Assembly (NCBI GenBank): GCA_020638555.1
Contig: JACKII010000006.1
Coordinates: 248,001-312,000 of the forward strand
DNA from: Alphaproteobacteria bacterium
GTDB lineage: Bacteria; Pseudomonadota; Alphaproteobacteria; Bin95
Direction of reading: 5' to 3'
Length of the DNA stretch: 64,000 bases
Shown piece by piece: positions 26,160-36,743 of this stretch. The notes under the pieces are model-generated. The model saw only the letters and a list, made by a program, of their open reading frames with translations, was not told where the DNA came from and searched no databases. A program made the translations under genes and the position numbers. Within the stretch, counting starts at the first letter, position 1. Every line of letters starts with the position of its first letter.

Positions 26160-28037
26160 CTAGGATGGCGAAGCAGGACGCCATTCGAGCTGGAACACCC
26201 AGACCTCGCCCTGACGGCCCCGTATCGTACGTTTCCCCACTGGGATTGACCTTTCCAACCACTGGTCTGTCAATCTTATCGTGGCATCTGCAACCAAAAT
26301 AACGGTTCGGTTCGCGTCCGAGTCCTGTTTGGCCATTTGCTCCAGGCGCGCCGCGACGTTCACCGCATCGCCCATCGCATCGATGGAACTGCGCGTGTCG
26401 GCGCCGATCTCGCCAACCGCAATGCGACCGGAATTGATCCCCATGCGAACGTGAAGCGCCGGCCCGGTCTGCGCGGCGGAATCCAGCGCCCGTGCGATTG
26501 CAACCGCGGAATCCAGCGCCTGTTCGGCATGATTGGCCGACCGGCGCCGGGCCTCGAACACCGCCATGATCCCGTCGCCGGTGTATTTCAGGACCATGCC
26601 GCCATGGGCTTCAACCGAGCGGTTCAGAAGGTTGAAGAATTGAGTCATTTTCTGGTTGTACTCGGTCTCGCTCATGCCTTCGGCGAGCGCGGTCGAACTC
26701 ACCAGGTCGACCACCATGACCGTGGCGTCGGTGACCAGCGCATCCGACCGCGTTCGGCTGTGGTCATGCACCAGGGCCACGGCGATTCGGCGGGGCAACA
26801 AACGGTAGAGCACCGCCGAGGTCTGGCGGTAGCCAAGGCCGATGGCGGCCAGCAGCGACAACGGGGCGAAGGCATAGAGCACGGCGGCAATCGGCAACCA
26901 GAGGGCGTCCGAGGCGAAGGCGGCGCCGGCGGCAACCACATACACCGCGGCGACCAGCAGAGCGGCCACCGCGCCCCAAAACCCGGTGATCGCCACGGCG
27001 AGCGCCAGCATCGCCAGCCCCACCGCCATGGCCGCCGCCCAATCGCCGGCGCCGGGCAGGCGATACAGCGCCTCTCCGTGCAACAGGTTCAGGAAGCCGG
27101 TGGCGGCCAACTCGACGCCCGCCAGATCGCCGCCGCCGGACGATGACCAGGCGGTTTCGAAATCGTCCCGCCGGGCGATGCCCTTTGGATGCGAAGCGCC
27201 GACAAAGACCACCCGCCCGGCCAGAGACCGGGTGTAATGCCCCGTCAGAATGTCGAGAAAGCTGACGGTCTCGACCGTTCCCGACGGGCCGTAAAAGTTG
27301 AGCAGGCGGAAATGCGGCTCGGCCGTGCCAGGCAACAGAAGCGGAACGCCTTCGGCCTCCGCTGCCAGGCTCGGAAAGCTGCGGAGGCCCGGGAAGTCCG
27401 GCTGCGAGGCGACGTAGCGGAAAGTATCGCCGTCGCGCCACTCGACGACGAAGAAACCCGGCTGGCTGACGGCACGGAACCGGGCCGCCGGCCGCTCCCG
27501 CACCGCGGCGCCGCCGAGCGAGGCGGCCTGCACCTTTTCCAACAGGATCGGCCGGTGCAAGTGGCGCAAGCCTTGCTCCAGCAAGCTGTCATTGACCGCG
27601 TCGGTGGTACCGTAGAAATGAATGTCGATCACCACCGTGGTCGGGTCGAGTGCGCCGAGGGCCTGGAACAGACAGCCGAGCAGACCGCGGGGCAGGTCCT
27701 CCACATTGCTGGCGCGCGCAAGCTCGCGGCGGACCGACGCCGGCAGGCAGGCCGCGAGGCCGGGCGCTTCCGTCTCCAGCCGGTCGGCGCTGAAGGCGAG
27801 CCAGTCGACGCCCGCCTTGTCGAGACCGACCACCAACGCCTCCGGCGGCGCCGATTTCTGGCCGCGAAAGGCGTAAAGCCAGGGCAGGCCATAGTCGGGT
27901 TCGGCCAGGCGCATCGCCAGGGCAATCAGCCCGGCCACCGCCAGCAGCAGCACCAGGGCCAGTGGCGAAAGCGGAAACCGGCGAAGCCGCGTTGCCATAG
28001 GCACAGTGCTCGTTGTCCGTGCGGGCGGTGTGTCCAT
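26160..28037 (-). CDS. CHASE2-domain class III adenylate/guanylate cyclase
   Basis: A 625-residue membrane cyclase. One membrane segment (about residues 24-44) precedes a periplasmic CHASE2 domain (about 50-330, core TVVIDIHFYG). Three membrane segments follow (about 333-402), then a cytoplasmic class III cyclase domain. Metal-binding aspartates are D444 (MVVDLVSST) and D488 (KYTGDGIMAVF). Substrate-selecting residues are K484 and D553 (SIDAMGD), the Lys/Asp pair expected for ATP. N560 and R564 (NVAARLE) are the transition-state residues, so the enzyme looks active and more likely makes cAMP than cGMP. It is the first gene of the cassette with the FecR-TPR-barrel gene. Confidence 0.88.
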   Translation of the reverse strand: MDTPPARTTSTVPMATRLRRFPLSPLALVLLLAVAGLIALAMRLAEPDYGLPWLYAFRGQKSAPPEALVVGLDKAGVDWLAFSADRLETEAPGLAACLPASVRRELARASNVEDLPRGLLGCLFQALGALDPTTVVIDIHFYGTTDAVNDSLLEQGLRHLHRPILLEKVQAASLGGAAVRERPAARFRAVSQPGFFVVEWRDGDTFRYVASQPDFPGLRSFPSLAAEAEGVPLLLPGTAEPHFRLLNFYGPSGTVETVSFLDILTGHYTRSLAGRVVFVGASHPKGIARRDDFETAWSSSGGGDLAGVELAATGFLNLLHGEALYRLPGAGDWAAAMAVGLAMLALAVAITGFWGAVAALLVAAVYVVAAGAAFASDALWLPIAAVLYAFAPLSLLAAIGLGYRQTSAVLYRLLPRRIAVALVHDHSRTRSDALVTDATVMVVDLVSSTALAEGMSETEYNQKMTQFFNLLNRSVEAHGGMVLKYTGDGIMAVFEARRRSANHAEQALDSAVAIARALDSAAQTGPALHVRMGINSGRIAVGEIGADTRSSIDAMGDAVNVAARLEQMAKQDSDANRTVILVADATIRLTDQWLERSIPVGKRTIRGRQGEVWVFQLEWRPASPS

Positions 28038-28114
28038 CCGGCAAGGCCGAATGTTATCCGTAGCCTAGGGGGGCAATGCGGCCTCAGCAACGCATTTGAT
28101 CGGCAACCGGCGGT

Positions 28115-28144
28115 TTGACATTTGCGGCGAACCGGAGAATTTAT
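28115..28144 (+). promoter_or_regulatory. candidate sigma70-type promoter of the shikimate dehydrogenase gene
   Basis: A consensus TTGACA (28115-28120) is followed after 17-18 bp by an AT-rich -10-like stretch (AATTTAT, 28138-28144). The 5' leader would be about 26 nt long. The -35 is perfect but the -10 is weak. Confidence 0.45.
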
Positions 28145-28176
28145 GCGCCCCCCTCGCCCGGTTCAGGATCCATTGC

Positions 28177-29022
28177 ATGCTTTCCCCCTCCCCGCTGAAA
28201 CTCGGCCTGATCGGCGGCAATATCGCAGCCTCGAAGGCTCCGCTGCTGCACGAACTCGCCGGGTGCCAGAACGGCATTTCCGTCACCTATGACCGGCTGG
28301 TGCCGCAGGAAATGGGACTGGACTTCACGGCGGTGTTCGCGCGGGTGCAGGCGGAGGGCTATCGCGGCGTCAACATCACCTACCCCTATAAGGAAGACGC
28401 GGCCAAGCGTGCCGAGATCGCTGACCCGCTGGTGCAACGGATCGGCGCGATCAACACGGCCATTTTTGCGGACGGCACGGCGGTGCAGGGCCACAACACC
28501 GACTATTCCGGTTTCCAGGCCGCCTATCGGGCCGCTCGCGGTGAGAGCGCGCCCGGTGTCGTGGCGGTGATCGGCGCGGGCGGGGTCGGACGCGCCATCG
28601 CCTTTGGCCTGATGAATCTGGGCGCGCGGGAGTTGCGCCTCTACGACCGCGACGGCAGCCGCGCGGCGGCGGTGGCGAGCGCACTTCGCGCCGCGGACGC
28701 CGGCATGGCGGTGCGGGTGTCTCCCAGCGCCGCCGCCGCCGCTGACGGCGCGGACGGGCTGGTGAACTGCACGCCGGTCGGCATGGTCGGCTATCCGGGC
28801 ACGCCGCTGCCGGCCCCGGCCATGGCGGGCGCGATATGGGCCTTCGACGCGGTCTACACGCCCCGCGACACCCGGTTCCTGACCGATGCGGCGGCGGCCG
28901 GGCTCCAGGCGATCAGCGGCTATGAGCTGTTTTTCTGGCAGGGCGTGCACGCCTGGGCGATTTTCTCCGGCCTGACGGTGGAGCCGGAGACGCTGCGCCG
29001 GGACCTGGCCGAGGCGGCATAG
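28177..29022 (+). CDS. shikimate/quinate dehydrogenase family protein
   Basis: A 281-residue NAD(P)-dependent dehydrogenase of the AroE family. It has the catalytic lysine in NITYPYKED (about residue 69), the catalytic aspartate in GHNTDYSGF (about residue 108), the cofactor loop VIGAGGVGRAI and the SGYELFFWQG C-terminal motif. The N-terminal substrate motif reads NIAASKAPLLHE, not the usual SxSP of biosynthetic AroE, so quinate or another shikimate-like substrate is possible. It is not next to coaE or dnaQ, the usual neighbours of aroE. The upstream open frame is ignored because AGGA lies 9 nt before the ATG at 28177. Confidence 0.82.
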   Translation: MLSPSPLKLGLIGGNIAASKAPLLHELAGCQNGISVTYDRLVPQEMGLDFTAVFARVQAEGYRGVNITYPYKEDAAKRAEIADPLVQRIGAINTAIFADGTAVQGHNTDYSGFQAAYRAARGESAPGVVAVIGAGGVGRAIAFGLMNLGARELRLYDRDGSRAAAVASALRAADAGMAVRVSPSAAAAADGADGLVNCTPVGMVGYPGTPLPAPAMAGAIWAFDAVYTPRDTRFLTDAAAAGLQAISGYELFFWQGVHAWAIFSGLTVEPETLRRDLAEAA

Positions 29023-29037
29023 GCGCGGCAACGCCGC

Positions 29038-29820
29038 TCAGAGCAAACGCGCGGCGAAGGTCGCGATCGCGGCCAGGGTCTCGGATTCCGCCTCGCGCCA
29101 GGGGGTATGCCCGATGCCCGCCAGCAGGCGGCAGGTGACGGGAGCGGGGCAGAGCTCCGCGGCCGTGTCCGCCTGGGCGCGGGTGCCATAGGGATCGGCA
29201 AGGCCCTGCAACACCAGCAGTGGCACGCGAATGTGATGCAGCGCGTCGGTGATGTCCCAGTGATGGAAATCCGGGTTCAACCAGGACGCGTTCCAGCCAT
29301 AGAAGGCGTTGTCGACATTGGCGCCGTGATGACGTTCCAGACGGGGACGCAGGTCGCCGGACTCATAGGCCCGTTTCGCCTCTCGGATCGCCAGGATGCA
29401 GAGATCCTCGATGAAGAAGTGCGGCGCCATCAGGACGGCGCCCCGCACGCGCGGATCGCTCACCGTGCCGGCATAGAGGGCGGCGATGCTGGCACCGTCG
29501 GAATGGCCGACCAAGAGCCCGCGGCGGAAGCCGATAGCGTCGAGGACGGGGCCCAGGGCATGGCTCGCATGGTCTTCCATATAGGTGATGGGCCAGGGCA
29601 GCGGCTCCGGATCGGAGCCGCCATAGCCGGCGCGGGAATAGGCGCAGACGCCGAAGCCGGTGGCGTGCGCCAGCTTGTCCGGGAAGTCGCGCCAGAGGCC
29701 GGCGGAGCCGAGCCCCTCGTGCAGCAGGACGAGGGTCGGCGCCTGCTCCGGCGGTGGCCCGGCCCAGCGGAGTTCGAGGCGGCGGCCGGCGGCGGTGATG
29801 CTGGTGGTGGGATCGGTCAT
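29038..29820 (-). CDS. alpha/beta hydrolase
   Basis: A 260-residue alpha/beta hydrolase. The oxyanion segment LLHEGLGSAGLWRDFP is near residue 32, the nucleophile elbow is GHSDGAS (about residue 104), the late aspartate is in GLADPYG and the catalytic histidine in GIGHTPWREA. It is likely an esterase or C-C hydrolase on a small ester or ring-cleavage product; the substrate is unknown. It is convergent with the shikimate dehydrogenase family gene with only 15 bp between the stops. Confidence 0.88.
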   Translation of the reverse strand: MTDPTTSITAAGRRLELRWAGPPPEQAPTLVLLHEGLGSAGLWRDFPDKLAHATGFGVCAYSRAGYGGSDPEPLPWPITYMEDHASHALGPVLDAIGFRRGLLVGHSDGASIAALYAGTVSDPRVRGAVLMAPHFFIEDLCILAIREAKRAYESGDLRPRLERHHGANVDNAFYGWNASWLNPDFHHWDITDALHHIRVPLLVLQGLADPYGTRAQADTAAELCPAPVTCRLLAGIGHTPWREAESETLAAIATFAARLL

Positions 29821-29858
29821 GCCGCCAGTCTACACCGCCCTCGCCCGCACGGCATGCG

Positions 29859-29977
29859 TTTCCCGGCCGAGCCGGAGGCGAGGGCCGGGACCGGTGTCAG
29901 CGTGCGAACACGAACGGCGGCGGTGTTCGATGGATGACACCGGCCCCGGACGGCGGCTCCGCCACCTCCGGGGTACA
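29859..29977 (+). repeat. long nested palindromic repeat, family A, copy 3
   Basis: Near-identical to the copy at 30016-30134, 38 bp away in the same orientation, so the two form a direct pair. Arms GACCGGTGTCA and TGACACCGGCC flank an inner GCGAACAC/GTGTTCG hairpin. It lies between the hydrolase start and the ssb stop, two genes on the same strand. Confidence 0.88.
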
Positions 29978-30015
29978 TCGACGCGAGGGATCGGACAGGG
30001 GAATTGGCACGGTGC

Positions 30016-30134
30016 TTCCCGGCCGAGCCGGAGGCGAGGGCCGGGACCGGTATCAGTGTGCGGACACGGACAATGGCGGTGTCCGATGGATGACACCGGC
30101 CCCGGACGGCGGCTCCGCCACCTCCGGGATACAT
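30016..30134 (+). repeat. long nested palindromic repeat, family A, copy 4
   Basis: It carries compensating changes relative to copy 3: the inner arms read GCGGACAC and GTGTCCG instead of GCGAACAC and GTGTTCG, so the hairpin is kept. The outer arm ACCGGTATCA has a single change. Paired substitutions are what selection on structure, or gene conversion between arms, would leave. Confidence 0.88.
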
Positions 30135-30187
30135 ATTCGCGCCATCTCCGGGATGCAAATTGCCGAAGTCAGCCGGGTTGCCCGGCC

Positions 30188-30733
30188 TCAGAACGGAATG
30201 TCGTCGTCCAGGTCCATCGGGTCGTTGGCCGGGGCGCTGCCGCCGCCCCCACCGCCGCCGCGGCGCTGCTGGCCACCGCCACCGCCGCCATAGCTCTGGC
30301 CGCCGGCGGGGCCGGCGCCGAAGCCGCCGTCGTCCTCATAGCCGCCGCCGGACGGGCCGCCAAAGCCGCCGGATTCTTCGCCGCGGCCGCTCAGCATGGT
30401 GAGGGTGCCGCGGAAGCGTTGCAGCACCACCTCGGTCGTATACTTCTCCTGGCCATCCTGTCCCGTCCACTTGCGGGTCTGGAGTTGGCCCTCCAAATAG
30501 ACCTTGCTGCCCTTGCGCAGGTATTTCTCCGCCACGTCGGCGATGTTCTGGTCGAAAATGACGACGCGGTGCCACTCGGTCTTTTCGCGGCGTTCGCCGG
30601 ACTGGCGGTCGCTCCAGCGCTCGGACGTGGCCACCGCCAGGTTGACCACCTTGTCGCCCGATTGCATGTAACGAACCTCCGGATCGCGGCCCAAATTGCC
30701 TACCAGGATGACTTTGTTGACGCTTCCGGACAT
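30188..30733 (-). CDS. ssb: single-stranded DNA-binding protein
   Basis: A 181-residue SSB. The OB fold (about residues 1-112) opens with VNKVILVGNLGRDPEVRY and contains WHRVVIF and VYLEGQLQTRKW. A Gly-rich flexible linker follows, and the protein ends in the acidic tip MDLDDDIPF that recruits partner proteins. It coats single-stranded DNA in replication, repair and recombination. It is divergent from uvrA across 132 bp, a conserved arrangement in proteobacteria. I saw no alphaproteobacterial LexA box (GTTC-N7-GTTC) in the gap. Confidence 0.97.
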   Translation of the reverse strand: MSGSVNKVILVGNLGRDPEVRYMQSGDKVVNLAVATSERWSDRQSGERREKTEWHRVVIFDQNIADVAEKYLRKGSKVYLEGQLQTRKWTGQDGQEKYTTEVVLQRFRGTLTMLSGRGEESGGFGGPSGGGYEDDGGFGAGPAGGQSYGGGGGGQQRRGGGGGGGSAPANDPMDLDDDIPF

Positions 30734-30865
30734 CTGCTGCGCTCACTTGCTGGAAAACTCGGAAAGACTCGGTCACACACTAGGCGTGCGGGCTGGGGAT
30801 AATCCACCCCTTTGCCGCCCCATTGCGACTAGGGCCTGTGGACCGTTTCGACTAGACTGCCGCCC

Positions 30866-33784
<2,919 letters not shown>

Positions 33785-33832
33785 CGGGGTAGAGTGGCGG
33801 GGTAGAGTGACGGGGGCTGGACGCCCCCTCCC

Positions 33833-35506
33833 TGGCGACGCCCGCCCTCTTCCGATCGCGCCCGCCCTCTCTCCGGCGTCATTGCGAGGCGCCGCAGGCG
33901 ACGAAGCAATCCAGACTTCGGAGCCACACGCCAGAAAGCCGGCCTGGATTGCTTCGGCTTCGCCTCGCAATGACGGTATAGCCCTCCCGCGATTGTGATC
34001 CCGACGCCGGGCCATGCGGGTTATGTCTCGGGCATTGCTCGCCCGGCGATGCCCTCCCTCTTCCGATCGCGCCCGCCCTCTCTCCGGCGTCATTGCGAGG
34101 CGCCGCAGGCGACGAAGCAATCCAGACTTCGTAGCCACACGCCGGAAAGCCGGCCTGGATTGCTTCGGCTTCGCCTCGCAATGACGGTATAGCCCTCCCG
34201 CGATTGTGATCCCGACGCCGGGCCATGCGGGTTATGTCTCGGGCATTGCTCGCCCGGCGATGCCCTCCCTCTTCCGATCGCGCCCGCCCTCTCTCCGGCG
34301 TCATTGCGAGGAGCCGCAGGCGACGAAGCAATCCAGACTCGAGCCACGCCGGAAAGCCGGCTTGGATTGCTTCGGCTTCGCCTCGCAATGACGGTATAGC
34401 CCTCCGCGATTGTGATCCGACGCCGGGCCATGCGGGTTATGTCTCGGGCATTGCTCGCCCGGCGATGCCCTCCCTCTCCCGATCGCGTCCGCCCTCTCTC
34501 CGACGTCATTGCGAGGAGCCGCAGGCGACGAAGCAATCCAGACTTCGGAGCCACACGCCGGAAAGCCGGCCTGGATTGCTTCGGCTTCGCCTCGCAATGA
34601 CGGTATAGCCCTCCGCGATTGTGATCCGACGCCGGGCCATGCGGGTTATGTCTCGGGCATTGCTCGCCCGGCGATGCCCTCCCTCTCCCGATCGCGTCCG
34701 CCCTCTCTCCGACGTCATTGCGAGGCGCCGCAGGCGACGAAGCAATCCAGACTTCGTAGCCACACGCCGGAAAGCCGGCCTGGATTGCTTCGGCTTCGCC
34801 TCGCAATGACGGTATAGCCCTCCCGCGATTGTGATCCCGGCGCCGGGCCATGCGGGTTATGTCTCCGGCATTGCTCCCCGGCATGCCCTCCTCTTCCGAT
34901 CGCGCCCGCCCTCTCCGGCGCTTGCGAGGCGAAGCCGAAGCAATCCAGACTTCTAGCCACAGCCGGAAAGCCGGCCTGATTGCTTCGGCTTCGCCTCGCA
35001 ATGACGGTATAGCCCTCCCGCAATGTGGATCCTGACGCCGGGCCATGCGGTTATGTCGCGGGCATTGCCCCCGGCGATGCCCTTCCTTCGATCGCGCCGC
35101 CTCTCTCCGGCGTCATGGAGGAGCCGCAGGCGACGAAGCAATCGAACTTGTAGCCACACGCCGGAAAGCGGCCTGGATTGCTTCGGCTTCGCCTTCGCAA
35201 TGACGGTATAGCCTCCAATGGATCCTGACGCCGCTGCAGGTTATGTCTAGGCATTGCTCCCCGGCGATGCCTTCTCTTCGATCGCGCCCGCCTCTTCCGG
35301 CGTCATTGCGAGGCCGCAGGCGACGAGCAATCGAACTTCGTAGCCACGCCGGAAAGCCGGCCTGGATTGCTTCGGCTTCGCCTCGCAATGACGGTATAGC
35401 CCTCCCGCAATTGTGATCCCGACGCCGGGCCATGCGGGTTATGTCTCGGGCATTGCTCCTCCGGCGATGCCCTCCCTCTTCCGATCGCGTCCGCCCTCTC
35501 TCCGGC
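33833..35506. repeat. tandem array of eight nested palindromic units (ATTGCGAG type)
   Basis: Eight elements start with GTCATTGCGAG or a decayed form: 33878-33974, 34089-34185, 34300-34392, 34505-34601, 34714-34810, about 34918-35005, 35112-35204 and 35302-35392. Each has an outer stem GTCATTGCGAGGC/GCCTCGCAATGAC, an inner stem GAAGCAATCCAG/CTGGATTGCTTC and an apical GCCGG-AAAG-CCGGC. A conserved spacer of about 110 bp separates them, giving a period of 190-211 bp. The first five are nearly identical; units 6-8 carry many small deletions. The array runs from just after uvrA into the 5' end of a truncated metallophosphoesterase gene. No protein is inferred from the open frames that cross it. 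Confidence 0.9.
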
Positions 35507-35866
35507 GTGATCGCGGGCCATTGCGGCCTGCCCTTCACCCGCATTTTCGACGGCCGGCTCTGGCACAATCCGGGGGTGATCGGCATGCCCGCGCATGACG
35601 GCACGCCGCGCGTCTGGTGCTCGGTGCTGACGCCGGAACGGGGCGGCCTGCGCATCGAGCTGGTCGCGCTCGCCTATGACCACACGACCGCCGCCGCCCG
35701 CATGCGCGCGGAGGGCCTGCCGGACGGCTATGCCGCCTGTCTGGAAACCGGGTTCTGGCCCAGCGAGGATGTGTTGCCGGCGGCCGAGCGCGCCGCTCGC
35801 GGCAAGCCTTTGGACCCAAGGTCGGTCGTCTGGCCCTGGCCCGGGCGCATCAGCGCGGTTGCGTGA
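35507..35866 (+). pseudogene. 5'-truncated metallophosphoesterase (C-terminal part only)
   Basis: The frame encodes a segment typical of the C-terminal half of calcineurin-like phosphoesterases: AGHCGLPFTRIFDGRLWHN, then NPGVIGMPAHDGTPRVW and ETGFWPSEDVLP. The N-terminal metal-binding motifs (DxH, GDxxD, GNHE) are absent. Upstream of 35507 the sequence is array spacer. So only about 119 residues of a protein normally around 250-300 remain. A GTG at 35507 could start translation, but the remnant lacks most metal ligands. The array probably replaced or displaced the 5' part. Family identification is from memory of the motifs. Confidence 0.7.
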
Positions 35867-36292
35867 GGGGGAGCCCTCCGAAGCGGGGAATGGCTGAGGG
35901 CTGCTGACGGACGAACCGGCCCGGTTCGCAATTCGGTAGACGGGATACGGGTGGCCTCCCGGGTCGGCGTGCCCTGGGCCCTGCCAAACTATTCAACAAA
36001 GTTCATGTTCGATGGAAATTTTAGGAATTCCCTCGACCAATCGATATTTTCAGTCGCCGACGCAACAATACAATCCCCGATAACGGCGATAAAACAATGA
36101 TTCAATCCTACAATAATTCATTTCTTAATTATGACTTATTACACGGTCATTTGTCCATTAATTCGGAAATAATACTTAATCATTGAAAAACCGCCGTATT
36201 TCTTGCACATTACCCGCCTGTTTCATCTGGCGGCCCGTCAGGTCCTTCCGGCGCGGGTTGCCAGGCCGAGGGATGAACGCAAGGAGGCAGCA
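35867..36292. other. AT-rich leader region before the UspA-BCCT genes
   Basis: No gene is recognised. From about 35985 to 36190 base composition drops sharply: 36121-36180 has 15 G+C in 60. The stretch contains repeated ATTCA/TTAATT-like motifs and several possible -10 hexamers, but no convincing -35/-10 pair. It probably holds the promoter and regulatory sites for the stress-protein and transporter genes, and could be bound by a nucleoid protein or an osmotic-stress regulator. Confidence 0.5.
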
Positions 36293-36712
36293 GTGTTCCA
36301 GAAGATTATGGTGCCCGTCGACCTCGCCCATGCCGCCCGCATGGAGCGCGCGACGGCGACGGCCGCCGACCTGGCCAAGCTCTATGGGGCGGCGGTGGTC
36401 TATGTGGGCGTCACCACCTCCGCCCCCAGCGCCATCGCCCACACGCCGCAAGAGTATGCCGGCAAGCTCAAGAGCTTCGCCGCCGACCAGGCCGCCAGAC
36501 ACGGCCACAGCGCCACGTCCCACGCCATGGTCTCGCACGACCCGAGCATCGATCTGGACGAAACCCTGATGCGCGGCATCGACGAGACCGGCGCGGACCT
36601 GGTGGTCATGGCCTCGCACATCCCGAACGTAACGGACCACTTCTGGCCGTCGAACGGAGGCCGGATCGCGAGCCATGCCAAGTCGTCCGTGTTCATCGTG
36701 CGCATGGCCTGA
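36293..36712 (+). CDS. universal stress protein family (UspA/TeaD-like)
   Basis: A 139-residue Usp fold: N-terminal KIMVPVDLAHAARMERAT, central DLVVMASHIP and C-terminal HAKSSVFIVRMA. The usual ATP-binding pattern GxxGx9GS is not intact; the loop reads SHIPNVTDHFWPSNGGRI, like the transporter-linked Usp TeaD. The start is GTG at 36293, fixed by AAGGAGG at 36281-36287. It precedes the BCCT gene by 31 bp and is surely in its operon, so a role in regulating compatible-solute uptake is a fair inference from the TeaD precedent. Confidence 0.85.
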   Translation: MFQKIMVPVDLAHAARMERATATAADLAKLYGAAVVYVGVTTSAPSAIAHTPQEYAGKLKSFAADQAARHGHSATSHAMVSHDPSIDLDETLMRGIDETGADLVVMASHIPNVTDHFWPSNGGRIASHAKSSVFIVRMA

Positions 36713-36743
36713 AACCGATCCTATCCGAAAACGGGGAGAAACC

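Noticed and set aside
30734..30865. LexA/SOS box between ssb and uvrA
   Set aside because: No GTTC-N7-GTTC or close variant was found in the gap, so SOS control cannot be claimed.
34090..35046. Repetitive open frames across the palindrome array (products with repeated SRSNPGRLSG-like units)
   Set aside because: The frames exist only because the unit length is sometimes divisible by three; the frame is lost where unit length changes, and the DNA is strongly palindromic.
33833..35506. CRISPR array
   Set aside because: Units of about 200 bp with conserved spacers do not fit a CRISPR array, which has short repeats and unique spacers. No cas genes are present.
33833..35506. Retron, diversity-generating element or RAYT locus
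   Set aside because: No reverse transcriptase or Y1-type transposase is encoded anywhere in the window.
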